This document shows positions 11,922-23,859 of a DNA stretch of 64,000 bases, piece by piece. The stretch's first letter is position 1. Every line of letters starts with the position of its first letter. A model generated the notes under the pieces. It was not told the DNA's origin and ran no database searches. It saw nothing but the letters and a program-made list of their open reading frames with translations. Source of the DNA: Amyelois transitella. Lineage: Eukaryota; Arthropoda; Insecta; Lepidoptera; Pyralidae. A program made the position numbers and the translations under genes. The stretch lies in the NCBI RefSeq assembly GCF_032362555.1, contig NC_083526.1, forward strand, positions 3,244,001-3,308,000, given 5' to 3'.

Positions 11922-12983
11922 TTAAGTATCAACTGTAAGATGGCCAAAGTAAATATCAAACCACTGTGGGAAGTGAGACAGTAATAATATCAAGTCACTT
12001 TCAGACTCTTTATGCAAATTACGCATATATGGTAAACTAGAATTAATATACTGTTCTTTCAGATGGCTTGGTAGGTCATTGACATCAAAATCCATTAATA
12101 TTACTAAATTATTCAAATGTATCGGGTACAGACGTGACGCACTGCCTGGATATTTCTTCTTCACCAGTTTTATGAACCTTGGAATAAACATTTGCATTCG
12201 CATTTCAAAATTTGTCATTATAAAAATGAAGTTTAATATCCCAGAGCATATTTGAAAGCACATTGGTGAATATCCACATTTATTTACTAAGTCTGTGAGT
12301 TGTGCATTATCTTCCAATAATCTGTCCAGGTTGAAGTCTCTAGATAACACTTCTAGACAAATATTCAATAACATTTTTTCGATTTCAGCTTTCATTTTTA
12401 ATGATATGTCATCTTTAACATTACTATTGAACTTGTCTCTTAAATTCTGATCCCATAATTCTTTCAATAAACACATGTAATTTCCATTTCTAATATGCCA
12501 ATGAATGATATCATTTGACAGCATGCCCAAATAGACTCCTTTATCATTTAAATTTATTAAAGCCTGAATAATTTCGGGATTCAATGTAGATGAACATCTT
12601 GGAATTATTTCCATTTGAGTGAATCGGCGAATCAAGAATGCGTCCAGTTGTTTCTCGACAGGATCCACCTGTGAAGTGGTGGCTTCAAGTGTATGCATCT
12701 GATAAAGTTCTGTTAAAGTCTGAACCAAGGAATCATCAATGGTGACGTGGTTTTTAGGCTCGATTTGGCACATTTTCCTTATGTTCTCTAGTATGGAAAA
12801 CCGCAGGTTGTTGTTAATTTTAGAGTTCTGCCCAGAAGTACTGAGAATTTTGACAAAACTTGATGAGAGAGCCCTTGCTACATTGCGATCAAGTACTGGA
12901 TTCTCATAAACGAAATTGGGACAGTCTCCGTTGTTAGACTTTATTACTTTTTCAATCAATTGGTGGTTCATGTTTGTAAACAA
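11922..12983 (-). CDS. Single-exon 353-aa protein, function not recognised
   Basis: This is one uninterrupted frame from ATG at 12981-12983 to the stop at 11922. The ATG is followed by NMNHQLIEKVIKS. The composition is rich in Leu, Ile, Asn and Lys, with long runs likely to be helical (for example LKMKAEIEKMLLNICLEVL and YPIHLNNLVILMDF), suggesting an all-helical, possibly HEAT/ARM-like fold. No signal peptide, zinc site or enzyme motif is visible. Length and codon quality make it a clear host gene rather than a transposon. It converges on the zinc-finger gene, and an ATTAAA lies within about 30 bp of the stop. I could not assign a family. Confidence 0.8.
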   Translation of the reverse strand: MFTNMNHQLIEKVIKSNNGDCPNFVYENPVLDRNVARALSSSFVKILSTSGQNSKINNNLRFSILENIRKMCQIEPKNHVTIDDSLVQTLTELYQMHTLEATTSQVDPVEKQLDAFLIRRFTQMEIIPRCSSTLNPEIIQALINLNDKGVYLGMLSNDIIHWHIRNGNYMCLLKELWDQNLRDKFNSNVKDDISLKMKAEIEKMLLNICLEVLSRDFNLDRLLEDNAQLTDLVNKCGYSPMCFQICSGILNFIFIMTNFEMRMQMFIPRFIKLVKKKYPGSASRLYPIHLNNLVILMDFDVNDLPSHLKEQYINSSLPYMRNLHKESESDLILLLSHFPQWFDIYFGHLTVDT

Positions 12984-14450
12984 AGGTTACAAAGGTAGCG
13001 GTAGGTAATTCTAGCGTTATTATAGTAAAAAAGTAAATAGTTTGTTACCCACGATGTTCCTAAAATATAATGGCTATAATATGTAAGTTAGTCGTTTATA
13101 TTCATTAGTTTCTTTGATGTTGATTAAACAAAAACCATTTAGCCACTGATAATGGTAGCGTAGCACAAAAACAATCAAACCGTGCTAAGTAAACAAGAAG
13201 ATATGTCATTTGTTTGGTTTTTTTGACAATGACATCACCCCAGCATACGATTATAACGCCATCTAACGAACCAATCACTATATAGTTTGTATAAAAAGCA
13301 ACTAGAGGGCCCTACTTGTTTCCTCATAAAATTACAAATTTCGAACAGTATGTAGTCTCCTCGTCTTTGAATACCTATATTAGGAATCACGCTTCTTTTT
13401 TAGTCTTTCCTAAAGGTAGGTAGAGACTACATGGAGGGTAGAGGATCTTTACCTAGGACGTCCTTGATTTAATTAATTTACGTTTGTATAGGTCTCCTAT
13501 TTCCAATTCCAACGTTTCTATTTCAGATTCTTGTAGGTCGCTGTAGGTGTAGGTATTTTTTTACTTTCATTCACCCTCTATCTAAGTATGTACGTACTAA
13601 ATACTTAGGTACGTAATAAAATAACCATTTCCTATTCCTATTCCTATACCAGATACTATCTTCTTCTTTCACATTACAGCATTCTTTTACCACACTGTTT
13701 TAGATAACTACCTACCTACTTATAAAATTTATTCTAATATGTAGGTATTAGGTTGTAGGTACTAATATGCGTAACAGTCGACAGTGGTAGATACTTACAT
13801 GACCAGGTCCATATTCTACGTAGGTACCAAAAGGGGTTTTATTTATCTACTTATCATTGACTACTTACAAAAAAAAAAACAAAATTCGCCCTGAAGTTTC
13901 AGAGATTCACGCGTATTTGCAAACAAACAAGTTTTTTTTCACATACATATGTTACCTACTGTTAGGTATATTATTATCACGTCTTTATAAATTATGGGAT
14001 TGACTAGACAAAACCAAAAATGTCGAAATGATTGGAAGGCCTAAAAACATCCAAAGATTATAGGGTATTATAAGTACCTAAGTACTTACATTTATGATTT
14101 TTCCGACAGTTTATGCGGGTTGTAAACAGCCAGCGCTGTACCTACTTCCCTACCTGCCATAAAACATTACAATCTTTTCGCCTTTCGTCAACAGAATAAC
14201 CACGCATCTTCCTTCTTCCTCCTGCCTGGCGTCGGTTTGCCTTCACACACGGTTGCCAACTGTTTCCAAAACGCCAGTTTGCCGAAAACAGACGCTACAG
14301 ATCTTTTGGAAAATTTTGAGAAGCTCTTATTTTTTTTGCCAACCCTGAATTCTATGAATGACAATTAAAAAAAAAAGCGTCAGATTAATCAAAATGGCCG
14401 CTAAGCTTTCTTTCACGTACCTACTTACTTACCTTTATAGAGAGAAGCCC
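12984..14450. other. Intergenic, no gene seen
   Basis: This is AT-rich sequence upstream of the 353-aa gene, so the first few hundred bases should include its promoter. A diverged family B copy is at about 13378-13470 (ATCACGCTTCTTTTT ... TAGGTAGAGACTAC ... GGACGTCCTTGATTT). The rest is rich in TAGGTA/TACCTA words, a pervasive low-complexity pattern of this genome. No coding frame looks real. Confidence 0.4.
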
Positions 14451-14454
14451 GAGA

Positions 14455-14550
14455 TGAGTCTGTGATCATGATCCTAGGTCGAGTTCCTAAGTCAAATTTA
14501 ATACCTACATAAAGCTGTGTAAGACTCCCGTCTTCTGACCTTTTAACCTT
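14455..14550 (-). repeat. Fragment of SINE family D, abutting a SINE family C copy
   Basis: GAGATGAGTCTGTGATCATG and AAGACTCCCGTCTTCTGACC match the body of the family D copies. The family C copy begins directly after it. Confidence 0.45.
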
Positions 14551-14730
14551 TGCTTGGAATAGCTGTGAGCATTTGTCTGTGACACAGTAGGTCCTAGGTT
14601 CGAATCCCAGCCAGGGCGATATGAGAAATGTACTGTTTCTGATTGGTTTGGGTCAGGATCATAAATACCTAGTTACGTAATAAGGTCTCGAATTTATTTC
14701 GAGGATAACTCATTCTGTGCAATTTGTCCC
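14551..14730 (+). mobile_element. tRNA-headed SINE (family C), diverged copy
   Basis: The head retains ATTTGTCTGTGACACAGTAG and a perfect pol III B box, GGTTCGAATCC. The body has CTGATTGGTTTGGGTC and the tail GTCTCGAATTTATTTCGAGG, then GTGCAATTTGTCC. All segments appear in the same order, inverted, in the copy at 17399-17655. Confidence 0.75.
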
Positions 14731-16271
14731 CACTCGTAAGTATACTTATTGGTTCTGAACCTACTTAGGTACTTACTTTGCGTGGTTCTGTTCTAAAGTG
14801 GCACACACTGGCCGGTTTTCCGTCAAGCTAGATTAATAAAAAGTGGTGTTACTTACAAATCAAGGTTTAATTAGATATCATGACTGATGAGGACATATCT
14901 TCAACAGTCTTCGAGCGAGACAAAAATCTTGCATCTCATTCTCGGGCGGGGCCTCACCGTGGTATAGCCCATGTATTTAGTGGCACTCTGTGAGGTCTGA
15001 TAGTAATTTATTAGGCCCCACAGATGCGAGCTTTCGAAACACACTATTCAAGAAACAGCGTGAATTATTATGAATCGATGACTTCTTTATTAATATCGTT
15101 ATTAATATAAACTAATTAAGACATATGAAAAGTGTTGGTGATCTTTATTCATAATTTACTAGGTAGACTTTCTCACGTCAAGATTATTATTTATTTCGTT
15201 TTGATTTAATGGCTGTTTCGTGACTTGGCGCGTTATTTGCAGCGATTCATATAGATATAGAGGTGCACTACATTTTTTTTATTAGGTAGGTAAATACTTA
15301 CTATCTGTAGAAATATTAAAGTAAGTAAGTACTTAGGTACTAGGTATATGTAGAAAAAGAAAAAAAAAACTGAATTAGAATAAGAACAAAAATTTTATAC
15401 TTATCTACTAAGCAGATGAAACGGAAAACACAACCTTTTATTCATGTATAAAATCTAAGAGGTCTATTGACGTGCAAAGGCTTTAGCTTATTATTTTCTC
15501 TCACTCCCCTGGATTATTTATGTCTACCTAACATCCCTGATAAGGAATTAAATGAGTGTTGTAGATCACTTACTTCTTATTACAAAAATGTAGGTATTAT
15601 TTTTTATTTTGTCATATTATCTACACAAATATGACAAAATAATAAAAAATCAATGTGACTATAGGTAAATAAATGTAGTAAATTTGTTATTTAGTGATTC
15701 AATTAGGTATATCAGACAGGTAACGCCCACTCCAATTTTCAAAACAACCTTAAGTACTTATAAGTTTAAGAAAAATATTGATCTAAACTGTCGAAAGTCG
15801 ATTGCGTCAGCGCAATCATCGAGAATCGTCGTTGACTCGACGACATCTTTCGCACGCTTTCATTGGGACATTTGAGGCCATTTGGGGCCAATTCTTTTGT
15901 TTGATGGTTGTATGTAATGGCCTTTACGAAGTCACGTCTGCGATCAATCATTGACTGTCATGTATAGGGCTAGTGCACACTTTTTCCTGTAGATTTTCCT
16001 TAGATTTCTGAAAATCATAGACGTAAATAGGTAGGTAGGTATTATAGGTAATCTTGAATATTTGATAGAAGCTGAAATTTTGTACTTTGGCTAAACTGGA
16101 GAATAGGCACATTAAGAACTTTCAATTGTGTAGGTGTGTAGGGATTTATAATGTAGAATATGTCCAGCTTATAATGCTACGGCTTTTTAAAACTTGTGCT
16201 AAAAGAGTGTGAAAGCAGATATCAAAAGTCAAACAAGGAAAAGAAGACTAAAACGCAGCAATTCGGCGGAT
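14731..16271. other. Intergenic, hairpins only
   Basis: No gene was recognised. An imperfect inverted repeat at 15596-15618 and 15628-15650 has the core arms TATTTTGTCATATT and AATATGACAAAATA. The ORF-sized frames near 15.7-15.9 kb have no protein-like features. Confidence 0.4.
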
Positions 16272-16400
16272 TTTTTAGGTAAAGGTCTCGCAACCTTCCA
16301 TTATTTGCATTCATCAAGCCATATACAGCTACGCTGCCTTACAGTCTTTTCAAGACTGTTGGGTCTGTCTACCCCCTAAGGGTTAAGATCTGATCCAATG
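16272..16400 (-). repeat. Family A repeat fragment
   Basis: CCATTATTTGCATTCATCAAG, TCTTTTCAAGACTGTTGGG and TCTGTCTACCCCCTAAGGG are the middle and head parts of family A. Confidence 0.6.
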
Positions 16401-16483
16401 TATGTTGTAAGTTTTTTAATTGAATGAAAAACTACTTACTTCCTCAACTTTCCACACGATGGATGAAAACGCTACGAGCAAAT

Positions 16484-16572
16484 CGATTAATCGCCGCTCA
16501 TCGAGTGATTAATCGCGGGGAGATATCGAGCGCGAATTAATGCAATTTTAATTCTGTCCCATCGATTACTTC
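16484..16572. promoter_or_regulatory. Cluster of homeodomain-type sites
   Basis: Two identical palindromic GATTAATCG words (16484-16492 and 16507-16515) are followed within 60 bp by GCGAATTAATGC, TTTTAATTC and ATCGATTAC. The local GC content and word order stand out from the surrounding AT-rich filler. A regulatory role is inference. Confidence 0.3.
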
Positions 16573-17398
16573 GTGTGTGTGTTCCCTTTGGGTCTAATTG
16601 AGGGTGTAATACCCGAACAATTTAAAAAACGGTTTCGCCCGAGGTTCATGTAAATAATACCCGCAGAAAATTTATTTTCTGTTTTTTATTCGCGTATCTA
16701 TCTAAGTAATTATGATCTTATATGACGGGATATATTTTTTTCAATTTGAATTAGGTACACCGATTTTGATAATCCTTTCTTCATCATAATCACAGTAATC
16801 GTTGTCTGAAATAGTTAACTTCAGTCGTTATGTGTTTACACGGTACTTACCTACAGCAGATTTATTTTCTACCCCACTTTACTTACCTAGGTATCATTAC
16901 GATACCTACTCCCGGATGAGTCCTTAGACTCACTTAATCAGAGTTAGTGATATTAAAATTACTCTAAAATAAATATGAACAGTATTTTGGGCGTATAAAA
17001 AACCAAAAAATTAAACATTTAATTTCCCTTCAATCGGGACAAATTAAAGAAACCAAAGGGAAACTACTACATCAAGGCGATTTATTATAAACTGTGGTAA
17101 TAGCGTAAAAAATTATCGTCATATTCGATTCGCCTCCTCTTTCTCTTGTTATGGACCACAGCAGGAGTGAAAGAGAGGGAAAACCTCTCTGGGTGGCCAG
17201 CATACGGTAATCACGCCTAAACAATGATCTATTATTTCAGTGCGCAAGCGCAAGATTGTATTCTGAATGACTTTATCGTGTAGTGAACCTTTGGAACGTC
17301 GGATCATTACAGGAATTATAGGCGGTAATAAGTTTTTAAGAAAGCGTAGAAAAAGGTTCATAGGTGAAATGTACCTACCTATTTGTATTGATAACTAA
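16573..17398. other. Intergenic, nothing recognised
   Basis: No gene, repeat family or strong structure was identified. The minus frame at 17149-17361 lacks any familiar motif. Confidence 0.4.
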
Positions 17399-17655
17399 GT
17401 AAATAAATAAATATACATATACAGGACAAATTACATGAGTTAACCTCGAAATAAGTTCGAGACTTGTGTTACGAGCTACCTACTAATTCAACGATACTAT
17501 AATATTTTATAATAAATACTTATAGGTATAGATAAACATCCAAGACCTAGGCCAATCAGGGAAAGTTCTTTTCTCATCATGCCCTGACCGGGATTCGAAC
17601 CCGGGACCTCCGGTGTCACAGACAAGCGTGCTACCGCTGCGCCACAGAGGCCGTC
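17399..17655 (-). mobile_element. Full-length tRNA-derived SINE (family C)
   Basis: On the minus strand the head is tRNA-like: an A box TGGCGCAGCGG (17634-17644) and a B box GGTTCGAATCC (17591-17601), within a segment that could fold as a tRNA. It is followed by a body with CTGATTGGCCTAGGTC, then ACACAAGTCTCGAACTTATT and a tail ending in TTTATTTATTT. A-box to B-box spacing and the retained CCGGGTTCGAATCCCGG stem suggest derivation from a tRNA gene, but the tail excludes a functional tRNA. Confidence 0.85.
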
Positions 17656-18023
17656 TAAGTAAGTAAGTAGCTCCAAAATTCATCTCTCCTCTCATGGGCC
17701 TACTGGAAGATATTTCTATTGAATTAAGAAGCACCTTTGTACTAGAATTACTGTATTAAATGCTCCTGTATATAATTATGTGTTCATAAATAAATAAATA
17801 AGTACCTATACATTATCTTAATTGACCATCTTAAAATTGCAAAAAAATACTTTTCTTCTGTTCTGTTCCAGTACCAGGCTTCAGGTAGGTAATCAATACA
17901 AATTCCTTCTGTTCGTAATAATTGTAGAAAGATAATATTTCTTTGTTTTAAGGCTGTATAAAATTATGCTAAAAACTTTAGTTGAAATGGAAATAAAAGA
18001 AAAATGGAGTTTCACACTGAATT

Positions 18024-18083
18024 GTGACGTCAATAAGTGATACCTCGTATCCAATTTTGAAAATAAATTAAAAAAAAAAAAAA
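18024..18083 (+). mobile_element. LINE 3' tail remnant
   Basis: TGACGTCAATAAGTGATACC then CCAATTTTGAAAATAAATTA and an A-run. This is the same terminal segment as the copies at 5068 and 23860, here on the plus strand with a poly(A)-like end. Confidence 0.6.
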
Positions 18084-19718
18084 TAGGTGCCATATGGCAA
18101 CCTACTACTTGATTATAGATTGTGCTCAACAACAACAGTGTACCTACAAGCGCGTTTTGGCTATGTTGATGATATGAAGTTTATGATTCAACTTTCAACA
18201 ATTAAGCTATTTTGATGGCGATATTTTTATTATCTTATAAACAGTTATTAAAATACCAACATTCGTAATTACAGTTCGTAACAACTGCTGCGTGTAAAAT
18301 CCAACGAGATGTAAAGTAGCCGGTCTTCGGTAATGGCGCCAGTTTGTCAATAATTTCCCCAGCGAAATTGGTTGCGCCCGCGCATGGAACCGTCAGTTCT
18401 TCGTGTGAGGCGTAAACTTGGCCACCGTGAAGTGTTGCCGATATCCGATAATATATTTTTGTATTTACCTAAATAGGTATGTACCTAGACATGAAAAGTC
18501 TTTTTCTGTTATTGTACATGACACAGAAAAGAGTAATTTGCTTTGAGAATCTATCAAAATAGCCAAAGTAGAATGAGTTACTTAGTTAAGAAAGTACTAC
18601 ATTTTGTAAAGGTAGGTAATTAATAACAAGTTCGTATGTAATTAGGTACTTACCATTCTAATAGGCGTATATATACGCAACATAACAACCCGTCGCCGCC
18701 ACCACTAATGAAACGCGTGACAATTATCACAGCCAATAATTTTGAGTCAGTAATCGACGCGGGGAGGTTAGCGTTTACTTCGTGTGAGGCATCGTTATGA
18801 TATTTTAAGGATAGTTGTCCACTAGAAGGATTTAAACTTTTTTTTAGGCCCTTTTCTGTAAATATAGGACATAACGTGATTAAGGCACTCATTTCCGCAG
18901 TCATAGGTGGATCTGGGTTTCTTCAACGTAACCGTAAAATTAAAGGAGTTGAAAGCGAAAAAAGCTTTGGAAATATACATATAGCATTAAAAATAAGACA
19001 AACTCAAACTACTTACAAAGTTTTTTAACCCGCTAACTGCACCGACACATTATTGCAAGACATGCCGTGTTTAGGTCTGCTGGAGTAAACACAGCTGTTA
19101 CAGCGCTCGCTTAGTATAGCTCACCTTAGGAACGCAAGCCTTAAACCGAACGATAGATTTCAGGCGAGACGAGTAAAGAAATAAAGGAAATTAAACGTGT
19201 TGCTTATATTTACGGCAGGCGATCACGGCATAGTTGTTTAATAAAACAAACTTGTTGCAGTATAATATTGATTGCTCCGACTTCTTGCGTCGTTAATGTT
19301 AAAACATTGATTTAGTTAATTAGACAGGTTTAATGTGAGAAGATTAAGAAGATAAGTACCTAAGTACTTTACTAAAATTGTCTTGCTGAGAAAATCATGA
19401 TTTTCTAGGATTAATCCTGAAACTTAGGATGGAAAACCCTTTGTGCATTGTAAGTGCTATATAATCAATCCATCCGGGGTATACAAAGTTAACTGTAGGT
19501 AGAATTGAGATCAAAATAGTGAGATTCCTAGCATATCGCCTTCTTAATAAGATTGTTTTTATCGATCCGCAGGTGTATAAGTATAGATACTTAAAGTAAT
19601 ACTACTTACTCGTACATAGTTAAGATATTAGGATCCCTACGTTCTTGTTTAAAAATGTTGATTGTTGAAATGTTGAGGCAAATAAAATTGGGATTGTTTT
19701 AATAATCCTTAATAAACC
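18084..19718. other. Intergenic, no gene seen
   Basis: A GC-richer stretch at about 18320-18430 (GGTAATGGCGCCAGTTTG, TTCGTGTGAGGCGTAAAC) and a partly similar word near 18780 (CTTCGTGTGAGGC) may be non-coding conserved sequence. A very diverged family A piece may be at 19470-19543. The minus frame at 18650-18904 shows no motif. Confidence 0.35.
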
Positions 19719-19857
19719 TTTATTTTTACAATTTGTTCATTATTAACATCATGCAGACCAGGAAAGTTTCTACATTAATCATATACCTACCTACAATCTA
19801 AGTAGGAAGTTACCTATAAATTGAAGAAAAGTTTACACGAAATATTTCTTCAATAGA

Positions 19858-20072
19858 TCATTTAACAATAATTCTTTCATTAAAACTGTGATATCCGTTA
19901 CGTAAATCCAAAACTACTAAGCAGTAGTCATGCTCATCGTCAACACGGGAATCAATCACAAAAAACTTATAAAATATAATATCCGAATGACCTAATTCGT
20001 CGTCTCTCCCCGCGTGCGGTCTCATAAGAACATAATAAAACCTCTTTGACGTATCCATGGCAAAATCCCTAA
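19858..20072 (-). CDS. Possible terminal exon or small gene, unrecognised
   Basis: A 66-codon ATG frame (20058 to 19858) has balanced, protein-like composition: it starts MDTSKRFYYVLMRPHAG and has HSDIIFYKFFVIDSR and YCLVVLDLRNGY. The frame continues upstream to a plausible acceptor CATATCAG at 20073. An AATAAA lies at 19719-19724, about 133 bp after the stop. It may be a last exon with distant upstream exons, a captured fragment, or chance. No family is recognised. Confidence 0.35.
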
Positions 20073-20215
20073 CTGATATGCCCCTTTACTCAGTTAAGGT
20101 GTTAAGAAAGGAGTTACAGCGCGTATAAGAATGTACTTTATAGATATAAAAATAAGAGTTAGTTTGTTGTGGATAGTAGCGCTCGTTTGGTGGAGTACAA
20201 AGGCGCCGATGGGCT

Positions 20216-20232
20216 TGGCGGCTCCTTTGATG
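20216..20232. promoter_or_regulatory. TCF-type site with adjacent helper-type motif
   Basis: CCTTTGATG (20224-20232) is a perfect match to the TCF/Pangolin HMG consensus. On the opposite strand GCCGCCA (20216-20222) matches the helper consensus GCCGCCR, one base away. A TAATTA homeodomain core follows at about 20243. Family knowledge of fly Wnt enhancers makes this a good candidate; function is inferred. Confidence 0.4.
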
Positions 20233-20687
20233 ACGCGGTCTGTAATTATGTAAGTGTTCGAAGTTCGATGCTTGGGGAATGCGAGTTGGTTCGGATAGCG
20301 TTGTTGCTACGGATTTCTTAGTGTTTGTGTTCCGCACAATGAGGTCCTGGGTTCATCTGGTCAGGCCGTGATGGGAAACGAGCACGTACATATATTTTGT
20401 TTAAAAGCTAGATCTAAATTCAAAATGGGTAAGTTTCTCCTAAGCTCGCAGAGGTCAGATGAATGACTTCCTCTTTCCTGACCCTACTCCAGTTTTGGAG
20501 TCATTCATTCATCCTTTATCGTCAGCATACTTCATGAACCACATTCCAGGAATAATGTCACCTGGAGAAAAAACTAGGAGAAATGAAAACTTTCTAAGCA
20601 GATTGTAGCAGGATGTCAATCAAAAATATCTATTTTTTACCTACCTAAATAAAAAAAGAAAATATGTTTTAAATTTAAATGAAAATT

Positions 20688-20890
20688 ATGAATGAATGAA
20701 TGAAAAATTATTTATTCAAGTAACCAGACTCATTATGTTAGTATACTTATAACTATGTTAGTAGGCATAAATAAAAATAAAAATTAAAATAAAATTCTAC
20801 AATTAATTAATTACTGCGCAGACCACTCCTGCACTGTCCCCCCAGATACAGTACAGCAGTGGTTTACGTAGACGCAATCCAGCCTGAATT
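20688..20890 (-). mobile_element. LINE 3' end with ATTCA tail
   Basis: Read on the minus strand, it has a GC-richer segment (GTACTGTATCTGGGGGGACAG), then TAATTAATTAATTG and AATAAATAATTTTTCATTC with an ATTC-repeat end. This is the layout of a truncated non-LTR retrotransposon tail. No coding part remains. Confidence 0.45.
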
Positions 20891-20989
20891 GCCATTATGA
20901 AATGCCATTATGAATGCCATTATGAAAAGTATATAATGTATAAGATATGAGTACCTACGTATGTAAGTAGGTAATATCTATAATTTCTC

Positions 20990-21085
20990 TAAACTACCTT
21001 TCACTATTTGAATATCAATTCCATCATTTAGCTATACAACTGAACGTGGCCTTTCTGTTTGGCTCTGTCTACCCTGTAAGCGATC
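20990..21085 (-). repeat. Family A repeat fragment
   Basis: CTTTCACTATTTGAATATC, ACTGAACGTGGCCTTTCTG and GGCTCTGTCTACCCTGTAAG match the central part of family A. Confidence 0.6.
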
Positions 21086-23859
21086 ATCATGTTTAGGTGG
21101 GCATAAGTGGGTATATATGGTTATAATTTCTCATTAATCTGCAAACAGCATCCACATTCCCAAATCCAATTAGAAATATCGTAAATCTACGACTTCCGAA
21201 ATTAACCAACTGGACATTTTCTTCAATAATTAAAAGCATTGTCATTACACTGTGACGAATTGCACCACAGCGGGTAGCGGGGCGGGGCGGGGGCGTGGCC
21301 TACACACTTCAAAGGAGCCGCTCTACGCACTACAAGAGCCCACTTATTGACGTGTAAAAGGGACAGCGGCAGAGAAAGTACGCGTGAGACAGAGACGGCA
21401 GACGTATGTTTGTAGTAGTAATGTGTACTGGTTGATTCAAGATTATCGGAATGGCGGATAGACGCGGGTGTATTCGGTAATAAAGCAGTTTATTGGTATC
21501 GATAAAAGTTTGATAAATTTTTAATAAAGTTTATCGATAAAAAAATGTTACAACTACTAATAAGATCTTAGTAAGAATAATTATATTGAAGATTGACTGT
21601 AGCCTATTCTACCTAATACATATTGTAAATGCGAATGTAAGGTTGTTTTTTCTTCAAAAATTAAACCACTGAACGGTTCTTCATGAAAAAATGTAGGTAC
21701 CTATAAGTAGTACAAAAGCGAAAAAGGACAAAGGGAATATTTTAAAAAATGCCAGGAAAAAGAAGCTAATATAGGCAAAGAGCACATAAATTTTCGTAAA
21801 AATAAAAGATTTCGCGAGGTCTTATTTCGTGGCGAACAACTAGTTTATAGTACTTAATTGGATACTTATGTAGGTAAAATTATGGTCAGAATGGATTACC
21901 TAAACAGAATATCGATAATCCAGCTTCCGGCCATATCCCATCACTGACGATAAATCTGACCCGCTAAAGAAGCTTACGTCATTGACGTATTGTTTATAAA
22001 TCAGAGACCGCCTCGCCGTATGAGATCAAGCCGACAACGCTATCCGACCAAATTGAATATACGTGTGTTACAAACATATACTATTCGTAGAGATTCTCTC
22101 TAAACTTGGTGCGAGAGGGATAATTAAAAAAAATTGTGCTTACGCGTTTGTGTGGTTGAATAGGTACCTTTAGGAAAGAAATGAAAAGAAATCTAGCTGA
22201 ATGCATTGTTTGTTTGTTTTATAAGAACATAATTATCTACTTAATTGGCTCTGTCTACCCCGTAAGGAAAAAAGACTTATATTAACAAAGTTTCATATTT
22301 TTAATTCACATAGGCTAATGAAAGAAATGAATAAGAGCTTTTTATTCTTTTATTATTTAGTTTTTAATCAGGTCTTCGCATCCGTGTAATTTTGCAGCCA
22401 GTCAGTAGCCATGTTATTACTGGCTCTACTTTTTCTCTGTGCCCTGATCATCAAAATCGGTCTATATGATAAAGGCTGAGTGAGAAGGCTTTTTACAGGA
22501 CTAATGACTACTTGAAAAACTAAAACATGTAAGTAAGCAGTTTGAGCTTGGCGCAGGAACAACGTAAAGATTTTGGTAAATACTAAGGTTCAAATCAAAA
22601 TTTAGTAAGTAAATGAGTAAGAAGAAAGTACCTACCTACTTACTTACTCATACTCTTTAGTAGTACTAACTTACTTACACTCGTACATATATTTTTTTTA
22701 ATTTGACATTTCCTTTGAAATTTTATGTATTAGGCTTAGGTACTTTTATTATTTAAATTTCAATGAAATCAATTTAGTCTAATCGAAACGATTTAAGAAT
22801 TCTCTCGTCCACATTTCTATTCTAATTACAAGTTAGGATAATTGTGAAGTTGGCGTTATTGAAGACAATGCTGCAGTGCAGTTTGTCGGCGCATCATCTG
22901 CTCTAGGTAAAGCTTTGGAAGCGGTTTAGTTTTAAGTAATTTATTTGACGTCAACCCATGTTGTAAAACCAAAAGATAATGTGACCATCAGGTAAAGTAT
23001 TAGGTAAGTGATGTTTGAAATGTCCCACAATAATACCTAAATAAAAATTCTGAATTTGATTTGAGCTTAGTGAATTAAAAAATTCCTATGGTTGATACCA
23101 TTTTAAAAAACATTATTTTTTGTAGCTACTATTCATGTCCCTCTAAAGAACAAAAGTCTCCCCTTCCCTTCAGACCAGAACTCCCTTTTTATTATCTTGT
23201 TTGTATTTTCGAGTCAAATTTATTAAGTTCTTTTAATGCAAAATATTAAAAGAAAAAAAACTTTTTTTAAAACATTGTTCTGTAATTACAATTAGTTTCT
23301 ACCTAATCTCATAATTTATAATTTCTTGTCATTGTCAATTTCCCACGACTAAGTTGGCCTTCTTAGCCACCATAAAAAAGAAAAAAAATCGCAGGCTTAA
23401 TACAACCACGATCGTTCCTAATTCGATTATTAACAGGTCCCAGCCATTAAATCGAATTATCTATGACATGTACTCAAGAAGACAGAGATAACTACTCATT
23501 AGATGTGATATGACCAAAATAGATAGAACTATCACATATCTTCCAAGCCCCTTTCTTTCGCACAGGTTTAAACTTACCGAGGGCGGGGTAATGGATCAAG
23601 TTACGTTGGTTTTGGGTTAATATAGCAAGATGCTGACTCACGTAGGTAGACGGTATATCAAAGTGGTGAAGCGCACTATGGTTTCCCACGATCGCGAAAT
23701 TGATAAAGATGTTTCAATTTTCAGATGAGATATTTGGGTAAGAATTAAATAATAAGTTTACGAAACCATCCATTAGTAGCCGGTAGGTACATTTTTAATT
23801 TTAATTATTAGTTCGCTTTATCTGATAGGATCTTCTTCATAGTTATGGAATAGAATAGA
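21086..23859. other. Intergenic, scattered motifs, no gene seen
   Basis: At 21270-21330 a GC-rich block ends with TTCAAAGGAGCCGC, related to the TCF-type sites at 20.2 and 33.6 kb. Two TATCGATA-type sites in inverted orientation are at 21497-21506 and 21530-21540. A frame at 22368-22562 (minus) ends in a plausible stop but has no recognised motif. The rest is AT-rich. Confidence 0.35.

Noticed and set aside
17575-17655. tRNA gene on the minus strand
   Set aside because: It has A and B boxes, but it continues into a SINE body and tail and has a diverged second copy at 14551, so it is the head of a SINE.
22368-22562. 64-codon minus frame with a receptor-like feel (PLSYRPILMIRAQRK)
   Set aside because: Too short, no splice context, and the similarity to insect receptor C-termini is only an impression.
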